Position numbers and translations under genes: made by a program. Positions 1-8,174 of a stretch of DNA of 64,000 nt are shown one piece after another (position 1 is the first letter of the stretch; the number at the start of each line of letters is the position of its first letter). This DNA is from an uncultured Clostridia bacterium (GTDB lineage Bacteria > Bacillota > Clostridia > Christensenellales > UBA3700): contig CAOKSY010000009.1 in NCBI GenBank assembly GCA_948471525.1, forward strand, positions 8,779 through 72,778. The letters are read 5' to 3'. The notes below the pieces were generated by a model. That model had not been told where the DNA came from. It was given only the letters and a program-made list of their open reading frames with translations, and ran no database searches.

Positions 1-725
1 ATACCGTAGTCAACGTGGGCGTTTCCGGTCCCGGAGTCGTAAAGACCGCGCTTGAAAAAGTAAACGGAGATCTCACAGAAGTCGCCGAGTGCATAAAGCA
101 GACGGCGTTCAAGATCACGCGCGTAGGTCAACTCGTGGCAAAAGAAGCAAGCAAGCGTTTGGGCGCGAGTTTCGGCATAGTAGACCTGTCGCTCGCTCCT
201 ACCCCCGTCGTGGGAGATTCTGTAGCTCATATCCTAGAAGAAATAGGATTGGAGAGCGTAGGCGCGTACGGTACGACTGCGTGTCTCGCAATGCTCAACG
301 ACGCGGTCAAGAAGGGCGGCATAATGGCTTGCTCGAGCGTAGGCGGACTGTCGGGCGCGTTTATTCCCGTATCCGAAGACGCCGGTATGATAAAAGCCGC
401 TGAAATCGGCGCGCTCAATCTCGAAAAATTGGAGGCAATGACGGCGGTCTGCTCCGTCGGTCTCGATATGATAGCCATACCGGGAGATACGACTGCGGAC
501 GTGATATCGGGAATAATCGCAGACGAGATAGCTATCGGCGTGGTGAATACCAAGACTACAGCCGTCAGAGTAATACCCGTATACGGCAAGAAGGCGGGCG
601 AATATGCGGAATTCGGCGGACTGCTCGGACGAGCGCCGATAATGAATATAAATAAATACAGTCCCGCAAAATTCATTGCGAGAGGCGGAAGGATCCCCGC
701 TCCTCTGCACAGCAACAAAAACTGA
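1..725 (+). CDS. UPF0210 (DUF711/PFL) family protein, 5'-truncated by the window
   Basis: The frame is open from base 3 through the left edge, so only the C-terminal ~240 residues are present; full-length UPF0210 proteins are about 450 residues. The segment NVGVSGPGVV and the later Gly/Ala-rich stretches (GAYGTTACLAMLNDAV, CSSVGGLSGAFIPVSEDAGM) are typical of this family. A GTG at base 15 is internal to the family and should not be taken as the start. The biochemical role is not established; in many Firmicutes the gene lies beside a small ACT-domain protein, which would be outside this window. The stop is one base before the rlmB start, so the two are probably co-transcribed. Family call is from recognition, not a search. 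Confidence 0.85.
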   Translation, partial: TVVNVGVSGPGVVKTALEKVNGDLTEVAECIKQTAFKITRVGQLVAKEASKRLGASFGIVDLSLAPTPVVGDSVAHILEEIGLESVGAYGTTACLAMLNDAVKKGGIMACSSVGGLSGAFIPVSEDAGMIKAAEIGALNLEKLEAMTAVCSVGLDMIAIPGDTTADVISGIIADEIAIGVVNTKTTAVRVIPVYGKKAGEYAEFGGLLGRAPIMNINKYSPAKFIARGGRIPAPLHSNKN

Positions 726-726
726 T

Positions 727-1443
727 ATGAACATAGAAGGCAAGAATCCCGTCAAGGAAGCGCTTGATTCGGATAAAAAAATCTCCAAACTATACGTATC
801 TAAGACGGCGCACGATCTTCAGCCTATCGTAAACGCCGCAAGATCGGCGCATATACGCGTGGACTTCGTCGACAAAACCGTACTGGATAAGATGAGCGAG
901 AGCAAGAGACATCAAGGCGTAATAGCGATTGCCGAAGACTATGCATACTGCTCCGTAGAAGATATTCTGACTTTGGCAAAGAGCAAAAACGAAAAACTGT
1001 TTATGCTTATACTTGACGGCATAGAAGATCCCCACAATCTGGGAAGCATACTCAGAGTCGCGGAATGCATGGGAGCGCACGGCGTCGTCATCCCATCGAG
1101 AAGAAGCGCATCAGTCAACGCGACGGTTCTGCGTACTTCCGCAGGCGCGGCAAACCATATAAAGGTCGCAATGGCGGGCAATATAAACGATACGATACGT
1201 CTGCTGACAGACAGTTTTATCAACGTGTACGCCGCCGATATGAACGGCAAAGATATAACTTCCTGCCGCCTCGAAGAAGATATCGCTATAGTGATCGGCA
1301 ATGAGGGAAACGGAGTCAAACCTCTCACTCAAAAACTTTGCTCCGGCACACTGTCCATACCGCAATACGGAAAAGTCAATTCTCTCAACGCTTCGGTAGC
1401 GTGCGGCATTATTTGCTACGAAACCGTAAGGCAGAGAAATTAA
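727..1443 (+). CDS. rlmB: 23S rRNA (guanosine-2'-O-)-methyltransferase RlmB (SpoU/TrmH family)
   Basis: 238 residues. Transfers methyl from SAM to a ribose 2'-OH in 23S rRNA. All three SPOUT motifs are visible: motif 1 DPHNLGSILR (101-110), motif 2 IVIGNEGNGV (188-197), motif 3 IPQYGKVNSLNASVA (211-225), preceded by a short N-terminal substrate-binding domain (1-75). The ATG at 727, one base after the preceding stop, gives the family's normal start (MNIEGKNPVKEAL); the longer upstream frame would overlap the previous gene. In clostridia rlmB usually sits between mrnC/thyX and sigH on the same strand; here it faces them and converges on sigH. Confidence 0.95.
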   Translation: MNIEGKNPVKEALDSDKKISKLYVSKTAHDLQPIVNAARSAHIRVDFVDKTVLDKMSESKRHQGVIAIAEDYAYCSVEDILTLAKSKNEKLFMLILDGIEDPHNLGSILRVAECMGAHGVVIPSRRSASVNATVLRTSAGAANHIKVAMAGNINDTIRLLTDSFINVYAADMNGKDITSCRLEEDIAIVIGNEGNGVKPLTQKLCSGTLSIPQYGKVNSLNASVACGIICYETVRQRN

Positions 1444-1459
1444 CCTTCATAAACAAAAC

Positions 1460-1490
1460 AAATCCGTCCTCTTTGGACGGATTTTATTTT
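1460..1490 (+). terminator. Rho-independent terminator between rlmB and sigH
   Basis: Perfect 10-bp stem AAATCCGTCC / GGACGGATTT with a five-base loop, followed by TATTTTAAT. It is A-rich on the other flank, so it can serve both convergent genes. Confidence 0.85.
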
Positions 1491-1506
1491 AATAATTACA
1501 GAGCTA

Positions 1507-2058
1507 TCAGCGCAAATTGGCTTTTATCTTCTTTCTTATTCTTTGAAGAGCGTTGTCCACGTACTTTGTGTTTTTGCCCAATGCGTCTGCTATCTCGGCA
1601 TAACTGCAACCTTCGTAATACATATCGAGCAATTTACTCTCGGTCTCGGAAAAGTTTTCGCAGATGAAAGTCCTCAACGTATCTATCTCTTCCGCGCTGA
1701 TCGCTATGTCTTCGGGGGACTGCCCCGACACTTTGGTATCGTCGAGCGACGATATGGGCAGACTGTCGGAAAGCGCTTTGTTTTTCAATCTGTTTCCGCT
1801 TCTTATACAGTCGAGAATACGGTTTTTTATACACTCGGTAGCATAGGTGGTAAAAGCCGCGCTTCCGTCGAGATCATAAGTCACTATCGCGTTGTAAAGA
1901 CCTATCATCCCCTCTTGCACTACGTCGTCTCTGTCCGCGCCCTTGATATAAAACGCGCGGGCGAGCCTGTTGACTGCGCCCTTGTATTCTTCCATCAATA
2001 TTTCCGCCGCCTGCTTATCTCCGCCGCGAAATCTCTGTATCAGTTCTACCTCATTCAT
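1507..2058 (-). CDS. sigH: RNA polymerase sigma factor, SigH (Spo0H) type
   Basis: 183 residues, slightly shorter than Bacillus SigH (~218). Region 2 is DDVVQEGMIGLYNAIVTYD (44-62) with the following FTTYATECIKNRI recognition segment; region 4 is the C-terminal helix-turn-helix YAEIADALGKNTKYVDNAL (~153-171). SigH drives early stationary-phase and sporulation or competence genes in Firmicutes. Its ATG overlaps the thyX stop (ATGA), so it is translated as the last gene of a thyX-sigH transcript. Its neighbours mrnC, thyX and rlmB are the conserved clostridial company of sigH, which supports SigH over a generic ECF factor. Confidence 0.9.
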   Translation of the reverse strand: MNEVELIQRFRGGDKQAAEILMEEYKGAVNRLARAFYIKGADRDDVVQEGMIGLYNAIVTYDLDGSAAFTTYATECIKNRILDCIRSGNRLKNKALSDSLPISSLDDTKVSGQSPEDIAISAEEIDTLRTFICENFSETESKLLDMYYEGCSYAEIADALGKNTKYVDNALQRIRKKIKANLR

Positions 2059-2807
2059 CCGCGAACCGTCTTTTCTACCAAAGCTTTTTGCTTTGCTCTG
2101 ACCTCAAGCATTTTGCCGCACGACATCTTTCCTTCGCTGCAAGGACCGGCCACACAAGACGCTCCGCAGTTGCCGAATATGCTCGGAGCCACTTCCAATA
2201 CGAGCGCGAGCATCTGCCATGCCACTTCGCGTATCTCCCATTGCGCTCTGTTGCAACATCTCAAATTGAAGAAGTTCATAAGAGATCTAGCGTTCATAGT
2301 GACGACCATCTTCGTCTCGGCGGCGTTAGGCAATACGAATCTTGCGTCCTCGTTGGATTTTTCGCAAGCTCCGCCGAGCAAGGTCTGCCATTCGGTGTAC
2401 CACTCGTGCATCTGCGCCATCTGTGCCTTGAACTTTTCTATTTTATCTTCTCCGAGTTCTTCTATCGCTTGCGGAATAACGTAATTAAACGTATCCTCGC
2501 CCTTGTTTGCGGCGACGTATCTCTGAGATTTGACGCTGTAGGAAGCGATCCTGTGTCTGGTAATCTGCGCAAGCAAACTTCTGGATACGCCTTCTATGCC
2601 GAAAGTAAAACTCGCGTGCTCGAACGGAGACGCGTGTCCGAAAGATCTAAGTCTCTCGATAAACTTATTGACGTCGCCCTTGTCGAGACCTTCCTGCAGA
2701 TTTTCTATAGTCGCGTCGCTATAACACAACTTTGCCGCCAAAGCTACTGTTCGTTCGGGATTTGGGGTATATTCGAGCAACTTTACGCTCGGTTTGACTT
2801 GTGGCAT
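2055..2807 (-). CDS. thyX: Flavin-dependent thymidylate synthase
   Basis: 250 residues. Makes dTMP from dUMP using methylene-THF and FADH2. The ThyX signature is present as RHRIASYSVKSQRYV (84-98), matching RHRxxSxxxxSxRY. The N-terminal portion carries the SFGHASPFEHASFTF segment (55-69) that precedes the FAD site, and the C-terminal third is CCNRAQWEIREVAWQM-like as usual. Strong SD (GTAGGAGG) nine bases before ATG. A promoter with TTGACA lies just upstream in the end of mrnC. No thyA is seen in the window. Confidence 0.95.
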   Translation of the reverse strand: MPQVKPSVKLLEYTPNPERTVALAAKLCYSDATIENLQEGLDKGDVNKFIERLRSFGHASPFEHASFTFGIEGVSRSLLAQITRHRIASYSVKSQRYVAANKGEDTFNYVIPQAIEELGEDKIEKFKAQMAQMHEWYTEWQTLLGGACEKSNEDARFVLPNAAETKMVVTMNARSLMNFFNLRCCNRAQWEIREVAWQMLALVLEVAPSIFGNCGASCVAGPCSEGKMSCGKMLEVRAKQKALVEKTVRG

Positions 2808-2841
2808 AATTTCCTCCTACGTAGTCCGATAACTTTTTTTC

Positions 2842-2870
2842 AGTTTAACGGATAATATATGTTTTGTCAA
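2842..2870 (-). promoter_or_regulatory. Probable sigma-A promoter for thyX-sigH
   Basis: On the minus strand TTGACA (2865-2870), 17-base spacer, TAAACT (2842-2847). The -35 box incorporates the TGA stop codon of mrnC, so mrnC translation ends inside the promoter of the next unit. Confidence 0.65.
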
Positions 2871-3280
2871 TCTTTTACGGGCGGCATATAAGAGAGAAGA
2901 AAATTCAGTCTTTCATACCTGCCGCATAGATATAGATAGCCGATCACCGCTTCATATCCCGTAGCCGCCTTATAGTCGGCAATAGAAGCATTTTTTGCCA
3001 CGGAATGCTGACGGCTGTTGCGCGCTCGTAAAAAAATATCTTCTTCGTCCTCGTAGAACAGATGACGTATCTCTTCGAGATTCCTCGCCTGCGCTTCGGC
3101 TTTTACCTGCGACGTGACCGATTTGTGAAGTTTGTCAGCCTTGCAAGTAGCGTTTCTGCTGACCTTTGTACGCACGTATAGAGTATGTACGGCGTCTCCG
3201 ATATAGGCAAGCACGAGAGGGTTTAACTCTCGCGCCTGTTTTTCTTCCAATCTATCCGCTATCCTCGGAATATCGTCCAT
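2867..3280 (-). CDS. mrnC: Mini-ribonuclease III
   Basis: 137 residues, the expected size. A dimeric RNase III catalytic domain without a dsRNA-binding domain that matures 23S rRNA in Firmicutes. The motif NPLVLAYIGDAVHTLYVR (20-37) corresponds to the RNase III signature with the metal-binding Asp, and the distal half has the HSVAKNASIADYKAATGYEA segment whose E completes the site. Only 10 bases separate it from the class II aldolase gene upstream, so it can be read from that operon. In most clostridia mrnC instead follows cysS, which in this window is ~50 kb away. Confidence 0.93.
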   Translation of the reverse strand: MDDIPRIADRLEEKQARELNPLVLAYIGDAVHTLYVRTKVSRNATCKADKLHKSVTSQVKAEAQARNLEEIRHLFYEDEEDIFLRARNSRQHSVAKNASIADYKAATGYEAVIGYLYLCGRYERLNFLLSYMPPVKD

Positions 3281-3290
3281 TGCCGCCTCT

Positions 3291-3965
3291 TTATTTCTTC
3301 TTGCCTTTGGGAGCAGTCTTCTGAGCTACGAAATAATCGAAAAGCAATTCGTCGCTGTACGTCTGCTGTCCCGTAGCTTTTAGAGTACATTGCTGGATAT
3401 ATTCATAACAGCTCTTTTCCATAACTCTTATGATCTCAAAAGCCTCGTCCATATCCTTGCCTGCGCAGAATACTCCGTGATTTGCCATAAAGCAAGCGTT
3501 TCTTCCCTCCATAGCCGCTACTGTGCCTTGCTTGAGTTTTTTAGTTCCCGGAAGTCCGTACGCTCCCACTCTGCACGCGCCACCGACGAGTTTTTGCATT
3601 TCGTCGCTCATCACGGGCAATTCGATCCTTGCCGAAGCAAGTATAGAACAGTATATCGGATGCGAATGGATAGTCGCGTTGATCTCAGGTCTCGCCTGCA
3701 TTATTGCGGCGTGGATCTTTCTCTCGCTGGTAGGTTTCTTGCCGTCGCTCCATATAGACGGATCGCTGATTTGAACGACCGGCATATCCTCGGGAGTAAG
3801 CGCGATATAATCCAATCCCGTGGGAGTGACGAGCATATGATCTTCGTCCAGTCTCACCGCGGTATTGCCCCAGGTACCCTGTACCAGATTTTCCGCCAAA
3901 AGCGCGACGCCGCTGTCTTTGATGACCTGTCTCAATCTAAGTTCCGTTTCTTTATCCCATGCCAT
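3291..3965 (-). CDS. Class II aldolase/adducin family sugar-phosphate aldolase or epimerase
   Basis: 224 residues. The family (L-fuculose-1-P aldolase, L-ribulose-5-P 4-epimerase and relatives) uses Zn held by His residues. Visible: phosphate-site GTWGNTAVR (30-38), catalytic Glu81 in TSERKIHAAI, Zn ligands His100 and His102 in TIHSHPIY, and a third His163 in MANHG. All key positions are intact, so this is likely the active partner of the neighbouring altered homologue. It is the fourth gene of an aminotransferase-kinase-aldolase operon. The substrate cannot be read from sequence; the kinase upstream suggests a phosphorylated keto- or aldo-sugar. Confidence 0.88.
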   Translation of the reverse strand: MAWDKETELRLRQVIKDSGVALLAENLVQGTWGNTAVRLDEDHMLVTPTGLDYIALTPEDMPVVQISDPSIWSDGKKPTSERKIHAAIMQARPEINATIHSHPIYCSILASARIELPVMSDEMQKLVGGACRVGAYGLPGTKKLKQGTVAAMEGRNACFMANHGVFCAGKDMDEAFEIIRVMEKSCYEYIQQCTLKATGQQTYSDELLFDYFVAQKTAPKGKKK

Positions 3966-3966
3966 A

Positions 3967-4635
3967 TTACACCTCGCTCTCTTCCTTTACGGAAGTCTCT
4001 TCGCCGCTGATTTCGCCCTCTTCTTTCGCAGAGAGATTTTCTTGATTTTTCTTGCTGTATTTAGTCTTGTAGATGAATCTCATCAATCTTGCCTCAAAGC
4101 CGTTGATGACCTTATTCTCGCCGATAACGCTGCTTGCTATAAAGCAGTGGCTCGCCTTATCAAGCACGAGCACGCAGGTATACGCTTCGTCGAGCGTACG
4201 TCCCGAAGTGATACATCCCTTATCCTTTACGAGACAGGAGTTCCTTCCCTTGAGCGTCTTGACTATCGACGCGATATCGTCAGCCGACGTCTTGCAGGTC
4301 GGTCCTACTATCTGCGCCATATCGTCGAGTACCGCGGGTATAGTCACGCCCGCTTTGGCAATAGGCACAACCCACTTGGGATAACACTGACAGATCGCAT
4401 TGATATCCTCTCTCTCTTTGTATATCTGGGCATGATATTTGTACTCGGGCTCAACCTTGAAGATATTCATTTTCAGCACGTCTTCTTCGCCGAGATCGCA
4501 GAGTTTTACTCCCGCCTTGGTGATATACATAAAGTTGAGTTCCGTCCTCATACTGATCATATCGCTTTCGCCGACGACCTTTTCGTCCGCGAGTTTTTTA
4601 GCGTATTCTAAAATGGTCTGAACGATCTTATTCAT
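3967..4635 (-). CDS. Class II aldolase-like protein lacking the zinc ligands (putative pseudoenzyme)
   Basis: 222 residues, colinear with the aldolase encoded just downstream. The general-base region is PEYKYHAQIY (63-72), keeping Glu64, but the Zn-binding H-x-H is replaced by QCYP (83-86), the third-His NHG by KDKG (137-140), and the phosphate loop GTWGN by a non-matching segment near residues 22-28. It ends in an acidic tail (EEGEISGEETSVKEESEV). One base separates its stop from the aldolase start, and its own ATG shares one base with the kinase stop (TAATG). A structural or regulatory subunit of a hetero-oligomeric aldolase is one reading; a different metal-free activity is another. Confidence 0.8.
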   Translation of the reverse strand: MNKIVQTILEYAKKLADEKVVGESDMISMRTELNFMYITKAGVKLCDLGEEDVLKMNIFKVEPEYKYHAQIYKEREDINAICQCYPKWVVPIAKAGVTIPAVLDDMAQIVGPTCKTSADDIASIVKTLKGRNSCLVKDKGCITSGRTLDEAYTCVLVLDKASHCFIASSVIGENKVINGFEARLMRFIYKTKYSKKNQENLSAKEEGEISGEETSVKEESEV

Positions 4636-6167
4636 TATTCCTCTCCTTCGAATCTCTTGGAATTCGCTTTTCTATATGTCTTTTCCAGACTGTAATATAT
4701 CTGCTTATAACTCTTAAAGAGTTCGTCGTAGATATATTTGTTTTTGGGATTGGGTCTGTATTTTTTGCTTTCTACTACAAACTTCTTCGCTTCGGCAAAA
4801 CTCTTGAGTTCCCCAAGTCCTATCAATGCTATTATCGCCGCGCCCAATGCGCCCGCATTACGCGGATTCTGCACTATCGCAAACTCGCTTCCCGTGATGT
4901 CCGCGATGATCTGCATCCACGCGTCGTCCAACGCGCCGCCGCCGATTATCCTAAACTGTCTGCTGTGGAATTTGTAATCTCTGCGGAAGTTTTCGAGTAT
5001 CCATCTGATATTGTAACCTATTCCTTCGTAAAGAGCGCGCATTATGTGCTCTCGGGTATGGTTGGGGGTCACGTTCCAAAGCGTAGCTCTCGTAGTCGTG
5101 GAAGATACGGGGCATCTCTCGCCCAGCATCCAAGGCGTGCATATCAGATAATCCGATCCCGCCGGTATCGACTCTATGACCTTATCCATATACGCGTATA
5201 TTCCGTCGCCCAACTCCTTTTGTTCGGTAGCGAAAAACTGGTCGCATATCCACTGGATATTGCTGCCAGCCGCTTCCGTGATGCCGCATATGAGATTCAT
5301 TTCGGGATCGGCAGACTGTATCGCCGCCGCTCCGTGCTTGAACTTGGTCTTGGTCCTGCTCGACGCGGCTACCCATGCCGACGTGCCGAGATATATATGT
5401 ATTTCGCCGTCGCCGTTCATACCGCTGCCGATCGCCGCAGCCTGCGTATCGTCGCATCCTCCGAATACAGCCGTGCCTTCGCACAGTCCCATCTTCTCGG
5501 CCGCTTCTTCCGTAAGACCTGTGCCGATCTTGTCGGTGCTCTTGACAAGCGGAGGAAGTTTTGACATATCTATGCCTATCAGTTTGAGCGCGCTCATCCA
5601 AGTCTTTTTCTTGAGGTCGAGACCGTAACTGGACGCGCCGGAAAGTTCGGCTACCATTTCTCCCGTGCATTTGTATTTCAAAAAGCCGTTGACGTCGAGA
5701 AAATACTTGGTATTGTTGTATACGTCGGGACGCTCTTCTCTAAGCCACTGTATTTTGGACACTACGTCCTTGCCCATTATCGGAGTACCCGACACAAGAG
5801 TGAAGAGTCTCTTGCCGCCGACTTTTTTCATAAGCGTCTGAGCTTGTTTTTCCGCTCTGCCGTCTACCCAAGTGATATTGGGGTGCAGAACTCTGCCGTT
5901 CTCGTCCACGGGGATGATACCCATCGCCTGCGTGGAGAATATAACGCCCTCGACGTCGTGCGGATCTATTCCCGTCTGCTCGACTATCGTCTTCGACGCA
6001 AGACATACCGCTTCCCAATATTCGTCGGGATCTTGCTCGACGAAAGCGGGCGCGGGATAATACGTGGGATACGGCACGGCTTTTGAAGCGACTATATTGC
6101 CTTCGAAGTCTATAAGCACCGCCTTGTCCGAACTGGTACCCATATCGTGCGCCATTATGTATTTCAT
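4635..6167 (-). CDS. FGGY family carbohydrate kinase (xylulokinase-like)
   Basis: 510 residues, the usual size. ATP-dependent kinase of the sugar kinase/actin fold. The N-terminal phosphate loop AHDMGTSSDKAVLID (6-20) and the C-terminal adenosine motif IGGGALDDAWMQIIADITG are clear, with the FGGY N- and C-domain arrangement between them. The closest general resemblance is to XylB/GntK-type kinases, but FGGY specificity cannot be assigned from sequence alone. Its stop overlaps the next gene by one base, implying translational coupling with the aldolase-like protein. It presumably phosphorylates the sugar that the aldolase then cleaves or epimerises. Confidence 0.9.
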   Translation of the reverse strand: MKYIMAHDMGTSSDKAVLIDFEGNIVASKAVPYPTYYPAPAFVEQDPDEYWEAVCLASKTIVEQTGIDPHDVEGVIFSTQAMGIIPVDENGRVLHPNITWVDGRAEKQAQTLMKKVGGKRLFTLVSGTPIMGKDVVSKIQWLREERPDVYNNTKYFLDVNGFLKYKCTGEMVAELSGASSYGLDLKKKTWMSALKLIGIDMSKLPPLVKSTDKIGTGLTEEAAEKMGLCEGTAVFGGCDDTQAAAIGSGMNGDGEIHIYLGTSAWVAASSRTKTKFKHGAAAIQSADPEMNLICGITEAAGSNIQWICDQFFATEQKELGDGIYAYMDKVIESIPAGSDYLICTPWMLGERCPVSSTTTRATLWNVTPNHTREHIMRALYEGIGYNIRWILENFRRDYKFHSRQFRIIGGGALDDAWMQIIADITGSEFAIVQNPRNAGALGAAIIALIGLGELKSFAEAKKFVVESKKYRPNPKNKYIYDELFKSYKQIYYSLEKTYRKANSKRFEGEE

Positions 6168-6189
6168 ATTTACCTCTTATCTAGATATA

Positions 6190-6251
6190 TGCGGATAAAC
6201 TTATCCGTAAATGCGCAAAAGGCGAGCCTATATTAGTCCCGCCTTGCGCAG
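6190..6251 (-). other. Two intercistronic stem-loops between aminotransferase and kinase genes
   Basis: Reading the mRNA (minus strand), a stem TGCGCAAGGCG pairs with CGCCTTTTGCGCA (two-base bulge, outer limits ~6211-6250), followed directly by a perfect CGGATAA/TTATCCG hairpin (~6193-6208). Neither has a T-run, so full termination is unlikely. mRNA stabilisation or processing that sets unequal expression of the two genes is an inference. Confidence 0.5.
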
Positions 6252-6258
6252 TCTGTCT

Positions 6259-7899
6259 TTATTTATTGGCTTTCTTTTCCGCAGCTTCTGCCTTTGCGAG
6301 CATCTTTTCCGCTTTTGCGTACTTCTTGTCGTTGACGCCCTTATACTTGTTCATCTTGTATTTTGCAACCTGCTTATCCATAGGCTCGGTCCTTTCTTTG
6401 ACCATAGCGAATACGTCGTCGAATCTGTTGAGCGCATCGTCGATTACCTCGTCGGTGTCAGCCATAGATGTATAAAGTCTCGAACCTGCGAGAGTAACGA
6501 TACCGTTTGCCATATAAGCCGCGCCCATATGCTCCATAGCCACCTTTCTTACCATGATCATATCCTGCTTCTTCAATACCTTGAGAAGAGTGAGAAGACT
6601 CTTGGAAGAGAAGTCGTAGCTCATCGCGCCCGTGCACTCGAGGTGAACTATCGAACCTTGGTTGTACGCTACGTACGGCAGATCGTACTTCTTGATAAGA
6701 TCTACGAGACCGTCGGTGAGTTTGTTGCCAGCCAAGCCTGCTTTTACGCAAGCATTCGTCTCTGCGATCTTCTTGATAGCAACGTAACCTGCCATAGCCG
6801 ACAGCGGATTTGCCGCCAAAGTACCGCCGCAGTACGCCTTCTTAGCGCCGCCCGCAACGCCTGCCGCGAGAAGAGATACGTACTCTCTCTTGCCGCCTAC
6901 GCCGCCCGCCGCGGGATATCCGCCGGCAACGATCTTACCGAAAATCGTGAGGTCGGGCTTGACGTTGAAGAAACCTTGCGCGCCGCCGAGACCTACTCTG
7001 AATCCCGTTACGACTTCGTCGAAAATAAACAACGCGCCGTATTTATGAGCAAGTTCCAAAGCCTTGGCGTTGTAGTCGAAATCTACGGGACGGGTACCCG
7101 ACTCGGGTCCTACCGGCTCTACGATAACAGCCGCCGTGCCGCCTCTTCTTCTATTGATCTTGAGATAATCCTCGAGCATATTGAGATCGTTGGGTCTCAC
7201 TTCGTCTATTACAGAGAAAATATTGTTGGGTATACCGTGCGACTCGAGGAACTGTCTCGTGCCGGGAACTTTGAGTCCGTATACCATCTGATCCGACCAG
7301 CCGTGATATGCTCCGCCGATCTTTATTATTCTCTTGTTTTTGGTCTGGCATCTTGCGATACGCAAAGCCGCCATAACGGATTCGGTACCAGATCCCAACA
7401 TTCTGAACATCTCCACGTTGGGCATATGCTTGTTTATCTCTTTTGCGATAAGCAATTCAGCTTCGTGGAAAAGTCCCGTTACGGGTCCGCAATCCTTGAT
7501 AAGTTTTATAGCCTCGTCCTGAACGTCTTTATAATTGCTTCCCAATATAGTCGGACCGCCAGCCTGCAGAAAGTCGATATATTTGTTGCCGTCTATATCT
7601 TCGAGATAAGCGCCTTCAGCCTTGACCATACACATAGGGAAAGGTTTGTTGAAAGCCAAATTGTGCTGTACGCCGCCGGGGATGTACTTCTTCGCTTCCG
7701 CGGTGATCTCCTTGGAGCCCTTGCATTGCTCATCGTAATAAGTGGAACAAATTTCTTTATATTTCTCTTCCGGAATAGAATAGATATTCTTATCGGTAAG
7801 TTCTTTCAGACTCTGATTGATCTCCTGCGCGTTTGCCCAACGGGTTATACCGTAGCCTGCTTCTGCCTTGCCCGGCAGTTCTGTGTAAGTTACTTTCAT
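6259..7899 (-). CDS. Class III PLP-dependent aminotransferase, glutamate-1-semialdehyde aminomutase-like
   Basis: 546 residues, about 110 longer than HemL. Fold-type I enzyme: LGSGTESVMAALRIAR (168-183), cofactor-stacking YHGW (198-201), FDEVVTGFR (293-301) with Asp294 for the pyridine N, and Schiff-base Lys322 in TIFGKIVAGGYP. Residues 1-70 form an N-terminal extension and 510-546 a Lys/Ala-rich coiled-coil tail (AEKMLAKAEAAEKKANK). No other haem genes are present; its neighbours are a sugar kinase and class II aldolases, so an amino-sugar or amino-aldehyde substrate is more likely than glutamate semialdehyde. First gene of the operon, with a strong TAAGGAGG site. Confidence 0.88.
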   Translation of the reverse strand: MKVTYTELPGKAEAGYGITRWANAQEINQSLKELTDKNIYSIPEEKYKEICSTYYDEQCKGSKEITAEAKKYIPGGVQHNLAFNKPFPMCMVKAEGAYLEDIDGNKYIDFLQAGGPTILGSNYKDVQDEAIKLIKDCGPVTGLFHEAELLIAKEINKHMPNVEMFRMLGSGTESVMAALRIARCQTKNKRIIKIGGAYHGWSDQMVYGLKVPGTRQFLESHGIPNNIFSVIDEVRPNDLNMLEDYLKINRRRGGTAAVIVEPVGPESGTRPVDFDYNAKALELAHKYGALFIFDEVVTGFRVGLGGAQGFFNVKPDLTIFGKIVAGGYPAAGGVGGKREYVSLLAAGVAGGAKKAYCGGTLAANPLSAMAGYVAIKKIAETNACVKAGLAGNKLTDGLVDLIKKYDLPYVAYNQGSIVHLECTGAMSYDFSSKSLLTLLKVLKKQDMIMVRKVAMEHMGAAYMANGIVTLAGSRLYTSMADTDEVIDDALNRFDDVFAMVKERTEPMDKQVAKYKMNKYKGVNDKKYAKAEKMLAKAEAAEKKANK

Positions 7900-7945
7900 A
7901 CTAGCCTCCTTATGCTCAAACTTTTCTCCAAAGTTTTACTATTAA

Positions 7946-7975
7946 ATTTTACCATACTTAATAGATAATTGTCAA
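7946..7975 (-). promoter_or_regulatory. Sigma-A promoter of the aminotransferase-kinase-aldolase operon
   Basis: TTGACA (7970-7975), 18-base spacer, TAAAAT (7946-7951) on the minus strand, ending 46 bases before the ATG. An imperfect AT-rich leader follows; no clear operator. Confidence 0.7.
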
Positions 7976-8117
7976 TAACGAATTTTTGCATACATATATT
8001 ATTTATATAAAATTTTTGCAAAGTTTTGCAAAGTCGCAGGCAATTTTAATCGACACCTGTCCAGAAAATATACAATATTTTACAAAGTGACTTTTTTTGT
8101 GAATTAAAAAGTTTTTC

Positions 8118-8147
8118 TTGTATTTGGACGGTCGGATATGCTATAAT
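8118..8147 (+). promoter_or_regulatory. Extended -10 promoter of the M28 peptidase gene
   Basis: TTGTAT (8118-8123), 18-base spacer and TATAAT (8142-8147) preceded by TGC, i.e. an extended -10, 27 bases upstream of the chosen ATG. Its position argues against the longer reading frame that begins within the promoter. Confidence 0.7.
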
Positions 8148-8174
8148 GAAAATATCAAATTCAAAGAGGCTTTT

